Shown in pieces: positions 25,962 to 34,717 of a DNA stretch of 64,000 bases. Within the stretch, counting starts at the first letter, position 1; every line of letters starts with the position of its first letter. The notes below the pieces were generated by a model. That model was not told where the DNA came from, did not search any database, and saw nothing but the letters and a program-made list of their open reading frames with translations. The position numbers and the translations under genes are program-made. The stretch is from a virus, in IMG/VR virus record IMGVR_UViG_3300026097_001200, positions 1 through 64,000 of that record; one strand, written 5' to 3'.

Positions 25962-26311
25962 ATACCAAGGATTTTGTTGTATACAATGACGGCTTTCCGG
26001 TAACTCCGGGGCATACACTGATTGTGCCAAAATCAGCTGACCTTGCATCTATTAACAAATGTTTTAGGTACGCACTGGAAATGGGCAATAAAAATGTGGA
26101 CAGCGATGCAAACAATGTCACTGGATACAATGTAGGTATTAACATGGGCGAAAGTGCAGGGCAAACCTGCATGTACCCGCATGTGCATCTTATTTTACGC
26201 AGGGACGGTGATGTGGAAAACCCTCGTGGAGGGATCCGACATTGTGTACCAGGCCAAGGCGATTATACAAAAACACCGGAAGATATCGAAGTTGACCCAG
26301 CCGGGTGCTAA
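25898..26311 (+). CDS. HIT-family protein
   Basis: 137 aa. Typical order: FVVYNDGFPVTPGHTLIVPK, VGINMGESAGQT, then the histidine triad region MYPHVHLIL near residue 95. The first His of the HxHxH pattern is Tyr here, while the nucleophilic and third His are kept. HIT proteins cleave or transfer nucleoside monophosphates. The start ATG 25898 lies inside the preceding gene. A late-like motif for the next gene overlaps its end. Confidence 0.75.
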   Translation: MADTLQTAQEDGRAPWQDEVLDTKDFVVYNDGFPVTPGHTLIVPKSADLASINKCFRYALEMGNKNVDSDANNVTGYNVGINMGESAGQTCMYPHVHLILRRDGDVENPRGGIRHCVPGQGDYTKTPEDIEVDPAGC

Positions 26312-26314
26312 ATA
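26307..26314 (+). promoter_or_regulatory. Late-like motif GCTAAATA upstream of queD
   Basis: Placed so that transcription would start near 26320, about 80 bases before the queD start. No sigma70-like pair is obvious here. The leader ends in ATAAGGAGGCAAGAG, a strong ribosome site. Confidence 0.45.
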
Positions 26315-26398
26315 TCTCCACATCAAATGCAGTGGCCTTGGCGTCATCCCACTTTAAAGATTCTGCTGCCATCAAACTTACTCATAAGGAGGCAAGAG

Positions 26399-26983
26399 AT
26401 GGGTATTAAAATTAAATCAACAAAAGTATACAAGTATCTACCATGCGGTCACGCACAGTATTTTGATCGCGAAGCAGATGGATCGCCTGGCGAATGTGCC
26501 AGCGTTCACGGATATGATCGCAGTGTGGAATTTACATTCGCAGGAGATATTGACGAAATGGGGTGGATTGTGCCTTTTGGCGAATTAAAAGACGTCAAAA
26601 CATTTTTAGAATACTATTTCGATCATGTCACAGTTCTTCCTGCAAACGATCCAAGACTAGATCAAATCACAGAAGAACTCACAGTGCCAGGCGGACTGTT
26701 GGGTACACTCCGTGTGTTGCCAAGCGGTGTAAGCATGGAGATGAGCAGTGTGTTTATCTGGGAGCATGTTAATCACTATATCTATAAAATAACGAATGGT
26801 CGTTGTTATGTAGAGCAGGTGCGTGTTTACGAACATGATCGCAATGACGCTATGTGCGAAGTAGACGAAGCAACAGCACGAGCAGATGCACAGCGTAAAA
26901 TGTCTTTAGGTGGGACACTGCCTATGAAATCCCATTGGGATTGGGAAGCACCTCAAGACCTAATAAACAGACTTAACACGTAA
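26399..26983 (+). CDS. queD: QueD-like 6-carboxytetrahydropterin synthase
   Basis: 194 aa from ATG 26399 behind a strong AAGGAGG. QueD features: KYLPCGHAQYF near residue 12, ECASVHGYDRSVEFTFAG with Cys 33 and His 37, MGWIVPFGELKDVKTFLEYYFDHVTVL, and DPRLDQI. In bacterial QueD the zinc site uses an HGH pair; here it is HGY, so one usual ligand is replaced. The C-terminus is 60-70 residues longer than typical. It would use the FolE product to make 6-carboxy-5,6,7,8-tetrahydropterin for QueE. Confidence 0.8.
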   Translation: MGIKIKSTKVYKYLPCGHAQYFDREADGSPGECASVHGYDRSVEFTFAGDIDEMGWIVPFGELKDVKTFLEYYFDHVTVLPANDPRLDQITEELTVPGGLLGTLRVLPSGVSMEMSSVFIWEHVNHYIYKITNGRCYVEQVRVYEHDRNDAMCEVDEATARADAQRKMSLGGTLPMKSHWDWEAPQDLINRLNT

Positions 26984-26997
26984 TTGACAAGGACAAT

Positions 26998-27840
26998 ATG
27001 ACTGAGAAAAAAACAATCAACACCTGGTGGGCACCATTACCATATGATGTTGCTGTGGTACTGCCCACAAGGGGACGAACTGAGGCACTGCGAACCAGTT
27101 TGCTCAGTTTAATGGAAAACGCCGAAGAACCGTTGAAAGTACAGTATCTACTGGGCATGGACGACGATGACGTTGATACCATTAAATGGTGCGAAGAACA
27201 TCTGTTTCCAGATCTAGAAGCACAAAAATCACCTGTTCATATTTTTCAATTTCAGCGACTAGGCTACGAGCGACTTAACGAATACGTAAGCGGACTAGCA
27301 CAACGTAGCAGTGCAAATTGGATCATGTTCTGGAACGACGATGCCATCATGCATACCAAAGGATGGGATCGACGTATAGCCGCCGAAACAGGTGAATTCA
27401 ATATTCTACGCATGCCTACACACAATGAGCACCCATATGCCATCTTTCCTATTGTGCCAAGAGAATGGCTGTTGTTGTTCGGCAGATTGAGCCCGCATCA
27501 AATCAATGATGCATGGATCAGTCAAGTGGCATTTATGTTGGATATAATGAAAAACATTGATGTAGATGTAACACACGATCGTCATGATCTCACTGGCAAC
27601 AACGGCGATGAAACATTTGAAAAACGTGTAATGTTAGAAGGCAATCCGCAGGATCCTAGAGATTTTAATCATCCTACATGGCATGCTCGCCGTCAAGAAG
27701 ATGCACAGAAAATTGCCTGGCTTCTTCACAGTCAAGGCAGAGATATGAGTTGGTGGGAACGTGTGTGTTCAGGAGAACAAGACCCCTGGGAGCGTATGGA
27801 TCGCGAATTCGACCCAAACAAGCAGGTGTGCAGGAAGTAG
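26998..27840 (+). CDS. GT-A-fold glycosyltransferase-like protein
   Basis: 280 aa. Begins with VAVVLPTRGRTEALRTSLLSL, typical of GT2-like transferases, then YLLGMDDDDVDTIKWC and WIMFWNDDAIMHTKGWD, where the Asp cluster resembles a DxD metal site. The C-terminal 100 residues are charged and aromatic. It lies between queD and a methyltransferase. It could glycosylate phage DNA bases or virion proteins; nothing in the sequence decides this. Confidence 0.65.
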   Translation: MTEKKTINTWWAPLPYDVAVVLPTRGRTEALRTSLLSLMENAEEPLKVQYLLGMDDDDVDTIKWCEEHLFPDLEAQKSPVHIFQFQRLGYERLNEYVSGLAQRSSANWIMFWNDDAIMHTKGWDRRIAAETGEFNILRMPTHNEHPYAIFPIVPREWLLLFGRLSPHQINDAWISQVAFMLDIMKNIDVDVTHDRHDLTGNNGDETFEKRVMLEGNPQDPRDFNHPTWHARRQEDAQKIAWLLHSQGRDMSWWERVCSGEQDPWERMDREFDPNKQVCRK

Positions 27841-27841
27841 A

Positions 27842-28609
27842 ATGATAGAACAAAAGATTCGTGATTATTGGAATGCCCAGCCGTGTAATGTAAATCACAG
27901 CAAACAACCAGTGGGCACAGAAGATTACTTTAACGAAGTAACTGCAAAACGCTACAAAGCAGAGCCGCATATTTTAGATTTTGCTGGGTTTCATCAATGG
28001 CGAGGCAAGCGTGTACTGGAAGTAGGATGTGGTATTGGCACTGACGCAGAACAGTTTACAAGACACGGTGCAGAGTACACAGGCATTGACATCAGCGATC
28101 AGAGTCTTGAGATTTGTCGCCAGAGATTTGATGTGCTAGGACTAGAAGGTACATTTATAAATCGCAGTGCCACTGACGAGTTAACCGATCTTGGAGAGTT
28201 TGACCTTGTGTACAGCTATGGGGTTATTCATCATTATCCTGACATTGATCAAGCCATTGACAATATCTACAATGCAACCAAGGCCGAAGGCGAGTTCCGT
28301 TTCATGGTGTATGCAAAAAATTCCTGGAAGTATGCTATGATTCGTAAAGGATTGGATCAATTTGAAGCACAGGCAGATTGTCCTTACGCCGAAGCATTTA
28401 CACACGATGAAATTGAACAGATGATGGAACCAGACAAATGGAGCATTGAAAGGTTGCGACAAGCACACTGTTTCATGTATAATGTAAGCAAGTACAAGGC
28501 AGGAGAGTTTGAACTTGAACCATGGTTCGAAGCCATGCCTGATATCATGCGAGATGCTGTAAGAGAGTATCTTGGTTGGCACTTATTGGTCAAAGCGAGG
28601 AAAGTATGA
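27842..28609 (+). CDS. Class I SAM-dependent methyltransferase
   Basis: 255 aa from ATG 27842. Motif I is VLEVGCGIGTDAEQF near residue 59, motif II YTGIDISDQSLE near 80, motif IV FDLVYSYGVIHHYPD near 121. The start IRDYWNAQPCN is common in methyltransferases acting on small molecules or lipids. It overlaps the next gene by four bases and lies inside the queD-queE block. Confidence 0.8.
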   Translation: MIEQKIRDYWNAQPCNVNHSKQPVGTEDYFNEVTAKRYKAEPHILDFAGFHQWRGKRVLEVGCGIGTDAEQFTRHGAEYTGIDISDQSLEICRQRFDVLGLEGTFINRSATDELTDLGEFDLVYSYGVIHHYPDIDQAIDNIYNATKAEGEFRFMVYAKNSWKYAMIRKGLDQFEAQADCPYAEAFTHDEIEQMMEPDKWSIERLRQAHCFMYNVSKYKAGEFELEPWFEAMPDIMRDAVREYLGWHLLVKARKV

Positions 28610-29160
28610 AAAAACTTCATACCACGTTCAAAGACATTTCCGGACAATGTTTGGAAATTGCACGAAAAATACAATCGGATGGCTGGCAACCTGACTACAT
28701 TGTGGGTATTACCAGAGGCGGGCTAGTTCCAGCAACACTGCTGAGTCACTATCTAGATGTACCAATGCAAACACTGAAAGTCAGCTTGAGAGACAGCGGC
28801 GAATGTGAAACCAACTGTTGGATGAGTGAAGATGCATTTGGATATGTCCCCGACGGAGAACAAGCCACAATCGGATCTCGTTGGGATCCGCACTATAGAA
28901 AAAACATTCTAATTGTGGACGATATCAATGACTCAGGCGATACACTGACCTGGATCAAACAAGACTGGCAGAGCACGTGTTTACCAGGCGAAACAGACGC
29001 ATGGAATGCAGTATGGAACCGCAATGTTCGTGTTGCTGTGTTGTACAACAACGAAGCAAGTTCGAGCACACTAGAGCCAGATTATGTCGCGGAATCGATT
29101 AACAAAGTGGAAGAAGATATATGGATTGTTTTTCCTTGGGAAAATTGGTGGAGACTATGA
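28606..29160 (+). CDS. Phosphoribosyltransferase-family protein
   Basis: 184 aa from ATG 28606 with GCGAGG upstream. The PRPP-binding loop is KNILIVDDINDSGDTL near residue 102 (two acids followed by DSGDT). An earlier YIVGITRGGLVPATLLSHYL is the usual first loop. The C-terminal region with VRVAVLYNNEASSS, then the PDYVAESI block, matches xanthine/hypoxanthine-type enzymes. It may salvage a base or modified base. Its position between queD and queE suggests a link to 7-deazaguanine metabolism, but this is inference. Confidence 0.75.
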   Translation: MKKLHTTFKDISGQCLEIARKIQSDGWQPDYIVGITRGGLVPATLLSHYLDVPMQTLKVSLRDSGECETNCWMSEDAFGYVPDGEQATIGSRWDPHYRKNILIVDDINDSGDTLTWIKQDWQSTCLPGETDAWNAVWNRNVRVAVLYNNEASSSTLEPDYVAESINKVEEDIWIVFPWENWWRL

Positions 29161-29591
29161 AGTTTAAAGAATTGTATTTTCACACTGCGGTTATTGCGGT
29201 TGGAGCAAGTTTGTTGAGCAGTGTTGCATTTGCAGAAAATGTAAGAGGTGTAACACAAGATCACTACAAGACTGTGATCAAACAGCGTCCTTACTCAGTG
29301 GAAGTTTGTAAAGAAGTTACTGTTTCTGGTGATCGCACAGGTGATACACTGAAAGGAGCAATCCTAGGCGGGATAATTGGCCATCAGATTGATCATGACA
29401 AAGGATCTGAAATTGGTGCTATTCTCGGCGGAGCTATTGGTCACAACAACTCTACTGCTACCGGTAGCACAAGAACACAATGCCAGACTGAAACACGCTA
29501 CGAAGAAGAACAGCTAGAGGTTTATAACTATTCTACTATTACATTTTGGTCTAATGGTCAGAAACATACAGTGAAGTATACCAGGAAATGA
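29157..29591 (+). CDS. Secreted glycine-zipper protein
   Basis: 144 aa from ATG 29157. A signal peptide (FHTAVIAVGASLLSSVAFA) covers the first 26 residues. The mature part carries two glycine-zipper repeats, GAILGGIIGHQI and GAILGGAIGHN, like the 2TM domain of outer-membrane lipoproteins related to the rickettsial 17-kDa antigen. There is no lipobox Cys at the cleavage site. It probably sits in or near the host envelope. It overlaps both neighbours by four bases. Confidence 0.75.
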   Translation: MKFKELYFHTAVIAVGASLLSSVAFAENVRGVTQDHYKTVIKQRPYSVEVCKEVTVSGDRTGDTLKGAILGGIIGHQIDHDKGSEIGAILGGAIGHNNSTATGSTRTQCQTETRYEEEQLEVYNYSTITFWSNGQKHTVKYTRK

Positions 29592-30457
29592 ATCTACGTT
29601 ACAGCGAAGCATTTTATTCAGTCCAGGGCGAAGGGCAATATGTAGGAGTGCCCAGTGTATTTCTACGAGCCTTTGGGTGCAACTTTAGATGTCAAGGGTT
29701 CGGACTAGATCGAGGGTGGGAACGACAGAAGTACAATCCAGAAGTGGAAAACTTGATTGCCACTGATGTACACAAACAAGACATTTTGTTTGAAGAATTA
29801 CCCATAGTGCACACTGGTTGTGATACATACGCTAGTATCTATCCTGAATTTAAAAAGTTCATGATGAACCGCAGTGTAGACGAAGTGGTAGATCATTTGC
29901 TAAGTCTTACACCAAACGGCTCTTGGACCATGGAAAATGGGCAGGATGTACACTTGATACTCACAGGTGGCGAGCCTATGCTTTGGCAGCGGTTCTGGCC
30001 TGCGCTGTTTGCGCATGAAAAAATGCAGGGCTTGAAAAATGTTACGATTGAGACAAATTGCACACAACCTCTTCAGAGAGAATTACTTGATTACCTGGAG
30101 ACAGAAAGAAGTTTTAAACTCACCTGGAGTTGCTCTCCCAAGCTCACAGTCAGCGGGGAGTCCTGGAATGATGCGATATGCCCTAAAATCGCTGAGTCTT
30201 ATGCTGGTGTTAGCAACAGTGACATTTATTTTAAGTTTGTGGTTGCTGATGCAGTGGATGTGGACGAAGTTGGCACTGCTGTGGCAGAGTACGCCACACT
30301 GGGTATCCAATGCCCGGTTTATGTTATGCCGTTGGGCGGGCGCAGTGAAGAATACAGTCTCAACACCGAACGAGTGGCGGAGCTCGCAATGGAGCGGGGA
30401 TGGAGATATTCGCCCCGGCTCCACGTCGACATCTTTGGCAATGCATGGGGAACTTGA
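29588..30457 (+). CDS. queE: QueE-like 7-carboxy-7-deazaguanine synthase
   Basis: 289 aa. Begins YSEAFYSVQGEGQYVGVPSVFLR, the standard QueE start. Cluster ligands look split: CNFRC near residue 31, then a 42-residue insertion, then CDTYAS near 78, giving CX3C-X42-CDT instead of CX3CX2CDT. Next come HLILTGGEPMLWQ (GGEP), VTIETNCTQP, LTWSCSPKLTVSG and a KFVVADAVD strand. It would convert carboxytetrahydropterin to CDG using SAM and Mg2+. Phage QueE forms with a long cluster loop are familiar to me, so the protein is likely active. It overlaps the next gene (TGATG). Confidence 0.82.
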   Translation: MNLRYSEAFYSVQGEGQYVGVPSVFLRAFGCNFRCQGFGLDRGWERQKYNPEVENLIATDVHKQDILFEELPIVHTGCDTYASIYPEFKKFMMNRSVDEVVDHLLSLTPNGSWTMENGQDVHLILTGGEPMLWQRFWPALFAHEKMQGLKNVTIETNCTQPLQRELLDYLETERSFKLTWSCSPKLTVSGESWNDAICPKIAESYAGVSNSDIYFKFVVADAVDVDEVGTAVAEYATLGIQCPVYVMPLGGRSEEYSLNTERVAELAMERGWRYSPRLHVDIFGNAWGT

Positions 30458-31830
30458 TGCACAACAGCGTAAGTGATTTTATTAGAAAAGATCTTACTTT
30501 CATTGATTTTTCTGGACGAGTGTACACGCAGGAACACTTGATCCTAGCACAGAATTATTACTATCAACAACTGCAAGATTTGCCAGTTGAGCCGCAGTGT
30601 GTTTTTATTAATTCTCATCACTTGTTTACTGTTATAGCAGCAATGAGTGCATGCTGGGCACATGGTATTCCGGTATACTACGGTTCATTGCCAGCCGAAG
30701 ACAGTTACTCTGCCGCAGACAAAGAGTTCTATAAATTTATCCAGTGTATAATTGGTTCGGAAGTGGACTTTGACTACATCTGTGATCAAAACATAGAAAC
30801 CAAGACCGACTTTGTAATCACACATGATGTTAAAATTGAATCAGTATTGCCTAATGTAAAAAACATAGAAGATACAGCATTTTTTACACTGCCGGACAAC
30901 AATGCTTGGCCCACTGGATTGGTTACACTTAGTCATAAAGACATTTTGGATCAGTGTTTGTATACAAATAAATCTATCGGATTTAACAACACCCATCGTC
31001 CGGTGCATCCAACACGAGCTTCGCTACGCAGTTTGATTTCTTATACCCTGCCTGCTCTGGTAAACTGCAACACGCATTATTATGACACTGACTCGCACAA
31101 AAGAGGCAGCCGGTCGAACTATCTTTACAAAAAATACAATTTTTGTAAAAAAATCAATGCAACTCATGTGTACATATCAAGTGTAAAAAATCTAGATATA
31201 CTGTTACCCGACAATTATCAAACTGATTTTGTGTTTGTTACCTGCGACAATGTGGATATTCCTGTAGCACAATCATTAATCTCAGACCACGGTGCAAGAT
31301 ACATTGTTGGCTTTTTGTACACCGAATCAACTGGGGTATATGCATCCAATGTTGTAAACAAAGACAATGTCGAATCCTATGTGCCTTTTGGCATGCAGGA
31401 CATTGATTCAGATATTGAATACACCAGCGTCGCTGATGGAACACTGTTGAAAAGAAATAACAAAACCAGTAAATTAAGATACAAAATCAGTAATACCTCC
31501 GCTGGCTATTACACCAGCAATCCAATTACAGTGTTTGAAAAACAAGAAAATCTACTGGACATAGATAATTTACAGAAATTTTTGAGCAACTATCTAGATG
31601 TTACTATTTCGGTAGTACCCGACTATGTTAGTAAAAAGATACATTTATTCGTTTTCGACGCAGATAAACTAGATATCAGCGTGATAAATAAACACATATA
31701 CAGCAAATTTATTGATATTGAAACCAATATCGAAAATTGCATAGATTCTATTCATTATATCTCTCTAGACCAAAATCATCCTAAACCAAACCAAAACTTG
31801 CTCCTATCTCTGGCAAGTAAAAATATCTAA
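30457..31830 (+). CDS. Divergent adenylation-domain-like protein
   Basis: 457 aa, ATG overlapping the queE stop. The architecture resembles ANL enzymes: VFINSHHLFTVIAAMSACWAHGIPVYYG fits the N-terminal helical region (quoted in part: SHHLFTVIAAMSACW), a degenerate P-loop PDNNAWPTGLVTLSH near residue 148 replaces TSGTTGxPK, and the C-terminus has SNYLDVTISVVPDY and NKHIYSKFID like the small domain. Key Thr/Gly residues are missing, so it may be inactive or bind another ligand. Coupling to queE and the metK gene next door is notable. Confidence 0.45.
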   Translation: MHNSVSDFIRKDLTFIDFSGRVYTQEHLILAQNYYYQQLQDLPVEPQCVFINSHHLFTVIAAMSACWAHGIPVYYGSLPAEDSYSAADKEFYKFIQCIIGSEVDFDYICDQNIETKTDFVITHDVKIESVLPNVKNIEDTAFFTLPDNNAWPTGLVTLSHKDILDQCLYTNKSIGFNNTHRPVHPTRASLRSLISYTLPALVNCNTHYYDTDSHKRGSRSNYLYKKYNFCKKINATHVYISSVKNLDILLPDNYQTDFVFVTCDNVDIPVAQSLISDHGARYIVGFLYTESTGVYASNVVNKDNVESYVPFGMQDIDSDIEYTSVADGTLLKRNNKTSKLRYKISNTSAGYYTSNPITVFEKQENLLDIDNLQKFLSNYLDVTISVVPDYVSKKIHLFVFDADKLDISVINKHIYSKFIDIETNIENCIDSIHYISLDQNHPKPNQNLLLSLASKNI

Positions 31831-31847
31831 AAACACAAAGGTAAACA

Positions 31848-32948
31848 ATGTATTATTTCACAAGCGAAAGCGTAAGCGAAGGACATCCTGACAAAATTGC
31901 GGATGCAGTCAGCGATACAGTGCTCGACTGCATCATGGATTATCAAGACGAAAGCATGCGATGTGCATGCGAAACAATGACAACTACAAACAGAGTTATC
32001 ATTGGCGGTGAATACAAATGTCCGGACCTTGATTGGAATTATGTCGAAGCCAAGATTCGTGATACAGTAAAAGAAATTGGCTACGAGCAGGAAGGATTTC
32101 ACTGGAGAAACTTTGAGTTCAGCAATCTCATGCACGATCAAAGTTCCGACATTGCACTAGGCACAGATACGTTCGGTGCCGGTGACCAAGGCTTGATGTT
32201 TGGATATGCCTGTGACGAAACCAAGGAATACATGCCAAGTGCTATTTACTGGAGTCATGTGATTACACAAGCTCTTACAGATTATCGCAAACAGATGAAA
32301 GGCTATGAATGGCTGGGACCAGACAATAAGAGCCAGGTCACAATGCAGTATGACAACAACGGAAAACCTGTTGGCATTGATCGCATTGTTTGCAGTACCC
32401 AGCACAGCGAAGATGCAGAGCAGGCATTTGTTAAACATGAAGTAGAAAAAATTATTCGCAGTGTTGTACCACCGCATTTGTTAGAAAACACCTGGTTTTA
32501 TATCAATCCAACTGGACGATTTGTGATTGGCGGACCGGACGGCGATGCAGGCGTTACTGGACGAAAGATCATTGTAGACACCTATGGCGGATACAGTCCA
32601 CACGGCGGCGGTGCATTCAGTGGCAAGGATCCGAGCAAGGTAGACCGTAGTGCAGCCTACATGGCCCGTTGGCTGGCAAAAAATATTGTAGCCAGTGGCG
32701 AAGCCACAGTGTGCACAGTGCAAATTGCTTATGCAATTGGAGAAGCAGAGCCAATGAGTGTGTACGTTAACAGTGACGGCGACAACGATAAACTTACACG
32801 TAATATTCGAGAATATGTGGATCTTACTCCTAAAGGAATCATCGATCAGTTTCAACTGTTTCGACCAATTTATCGTAATACAACCAACTACGGTCACTTC
32901 GGCAAATCAGATTTACCATGGGAGAAGTTAGATCTCTATGATTACTAA
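31848..32948 (+). CDS. metK: S-adenosylmethionine synthetase
   Basis: 366 aa, somewhat shorter than cellular MetK (about 385). Signatures: FTSESVSEGHPDKIADAVSD at the start with the ATP-site His and Asp, GAGDQGLMFGYA near residue 108, and GGPDGDAGVTGRKIIVDTYG near 225, with GGGAFSGKDPSKVDRSAAY completing the active site. All hallmark residues look intact. It makes SAM from ATP and methionine, which radical SAM enzymes and methyltransferases in this window consume. AAAGGT precedes the ATG. It overlaps the next gene by 11 bases. Confidence 0.92.
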   Translation: MYYFTSESVSEGHPDKIADAVSDTVLDCIMDYQDESMRCACETMTTTNRVIIGGEYKCPDLDWNYVEAKIRDTVKEIGYEQEGFHWRNFEFSNLMHDQSSDIALGTDTFGAGDQGLMFGYACDETKEYMPSAIYWSHVITQALTDYRKQMKGYEWLGPDNKSQVTMQYDNNGKPVGIDRIVCSTQHSEDAEQAFVKHEVEKIIRSVVPPHLLENTWFYINPTGRFVIGGPDGDAGVTGRKIIVDTYGGYSPHGGGAFSGKDPSKVDRSAAYMARWLAKNIVASGEATVCTVQIAYAIGEAEPMSVYVNSDGDNDKLTRNIREYVDLTPKGIIDQFQLFRPIYRNTTNYGHFGKSDLPWEKLDLYDY

Positions 32949-34356
32949 TACTGCGTATCTATGTAGAAAAGATATTACAATTCAACACAATGATCAAATA
33001 CTGTATCCCGAGCAGATCAATGATCTTATTGAATATTATATGGAGCAGTTCTATGATGCGTTCCACGGAGATACACTGGGCAAAAGTGTACTACTTAATC
33101 CTAACAATTTAGAAATTGTGTATCCAGTGGTTATGGCTGCATGGCGACTGGGCATGGCTACAGCACAGCATGAATTTAACATACTGCAAGCAAATCATCC
33201 AGCATGGCGAGATTTTTATGAATACATTGATTGCTATGTAACAGATGCTACTGACTATGAAATAAACAAGCTAGAGCTCAAGCGTCCTATAATTCATGCA
33301 CAGAGAATTATCACACCCAACGGCTTGCAACCTATACAAAAAGCCACACGTAGAATAGCAGATGTTGAAATAGAATCAACTACAGCAGCAGTGAAAACAC
33401 ACACCAGTGGTACCACTGGCTTTCCTAAAGTGTTAGAGATTTCGCATCACAGTGTGCAGGAAAATGCCCGTGCAATCATCAAAATGTATGATCACAACGA
33501 TCAGGATATCGTCTTGCATCACAAAACCATGCATCACGGTAGTTTGTTTTTAAATTTCGGATTACCCAGTTGGATGATGACCAACAAGCATCATTGTATA
33601 CAAAAAGACAGTAAAGACAGCGGTCGCGATGCATTTTTAACAAAAGCTGTAGAGTATTGTAATAAAAATAAAATCACAAAATGGATGGTTGTGTACAATT
33701 GGATTCGCAGACTGCCAGACCTGGATTTAGAATTTGGTCACGATATTGATCTAGTTACTATACTAGGTCCTACATCAGATGAAATGCATCGTTTACTGCA
33801 AAAAACAAAACCAAGGCGTGTGTATCACAACTTTGGTAACACCGAAGTTGGCAATTTATTTTTAAGTGTCACTGATCTCGGCAACGTCAAAGATTATAAT
33901 CCAAATAGATTTCCTATTCAAAACCCTAGCAGTGAAGTGGTAATACACGATCAAACGTTTGATTGCCGAACAACAGGAAGCGAACGCTGGTACAAAATTG
34001 GGGACAAGCTTGATATGATTAACGGTGTTATGTGGTGGCGCGGGCGCACTGATGCTGTGATCAAACACGATAAAAAAATTAAAGTGCTAGATGTACAAGG
34101 ATTTTTAGAAAAGCATTACAACAGCAGAGAATTTTATGTGGTTGGCAACTATCTAACCAATCAAATGTTTCTAGCATTGTTCGATGACTTGGACACAAGC
34201 AATCTTAACACTGTGTTAAAAGAAGAGTTTGGTATACCAGATCTCCTGGACGATATCAAGCAAGTTCCTTATACAGAATACCTACATGGACAAAAACCAA
34301 GTATGCCACTGTTGTTATACTTGTTTAAAATCGACGAGGATCCAGAATATGTTTGA
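32938..34356 (+). CDS. Adenylate-forming (ANL superfamily) enzyme
   Basis: 472 aa. Intact core: HTSGTTGFPKVLEISH (A3 P-loop) at residues 155-170, FGNTEVGNLF (A5) near 300, YKIGDKLDMING (A7) near 346, and WWRGRTDAVIKHDKKI (A8 hinge) near 360 with a Lys-containing C-terminal domain after it. Such enzymes activate a carboxylate as acyl-AMP and pass it to CoA, a carrier protein or an amine. No carrier protein is evident nearby. It follows metK directly and is near queE and two SGNH proteins. Confidence 0.8.
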   Translation: MITNTAYLCRKDITIQHNDQILYPEQINDLIEYYMEQFYDAFHGDTLGKSVLLNPNNLEIVYPVVMAAWRLGMATAQHEFNILQANHPAWRDFYEYIDCYVTDATDYEINKLELKRPIIHAQRIITPNGLQPIQKATRRIADVEIESTTAAVKTHTSGTTGFPKVLEISHHSVQENARAIIKMYDHNDQDIVLHHKTMHHGSLFLNFGLPSWMMTNKHHCIQKDSKDSGRDAFLTKAVEYCNKNKITKWMVVYNWIRRLPDLDLEFGHDIDLVTILGPTSDEMHRLLQKTKPRRVYHNFGNTEVGNLFLSVTDLGNVKDYNPNRFPIQNPSSEVVIHDQTFDCRTTGSERWYKIGDKLDMINGVMWWRGRTDAVIKHDKKIKVLDVQGFLEKHYNSREFYVVGNYLTNQMFLALFDDLDTSNLNTVLKEEFGIPDLLDDIKQVPYTEYLHGQKPSMPLLLYLFKIDEDPEYV

Positions 34357-34717
34357 AAAATTGTTTGGTAACAAAAAACCTAAAAAACCTGCAGAGATTA
34401 AAGAAAAACCTAAAAAGGTAACAAAATCTGCTAAAGAAGTTGCAACAGAAAAAGGCGAACCGTATGTTGCAGTACTCGGGCTAGAACTAGATGAAATGGA
34501 TCCAAGTCAAGGTGCATTCGAACTAGACTGGAACGAAAAATTTGTTGCAAATTTAGTAAGAGCCGGATACCAAGGCAAGACAGATGCTGATATTGTAGAT
34601 CAGTGGTTTCAGAATGTATGTAGACATGTGGTTATGGAGACTTGGGAACAAGATCAAGCACAGCAAGGCACAGGAAACAAGCGAGACCTAGGCGACGGGT
34701 ATACAGAGGTAAGATAA
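34349..34717 (+). CDS. Conserved phage protein
   Basis: 122 aa from ATG 34349. A Lys/Pro-rich N-terminus (NKKPKKPAEIKEKPKK) is followed by the conserved block TEKGEPYVAVLGLELDE, QGAFELDWNEKFV and DADIVDQWFQNVCRHV. I recognise this block from cyanophage genomes, where it is unassigned. It overlaps both neighbours. Confidence 0.65.
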   Translation: MFEKLFGNKKPKKPAEIKEKPKKVTKSAKEVATEKGEPYVAVLGLELDEMDPSQGAFELDWNEKFVANLVRAGYQGKTDADIVDQWFQNVCRHVVMETWEQDQAQQGTGNKRDLGDGYTEVR

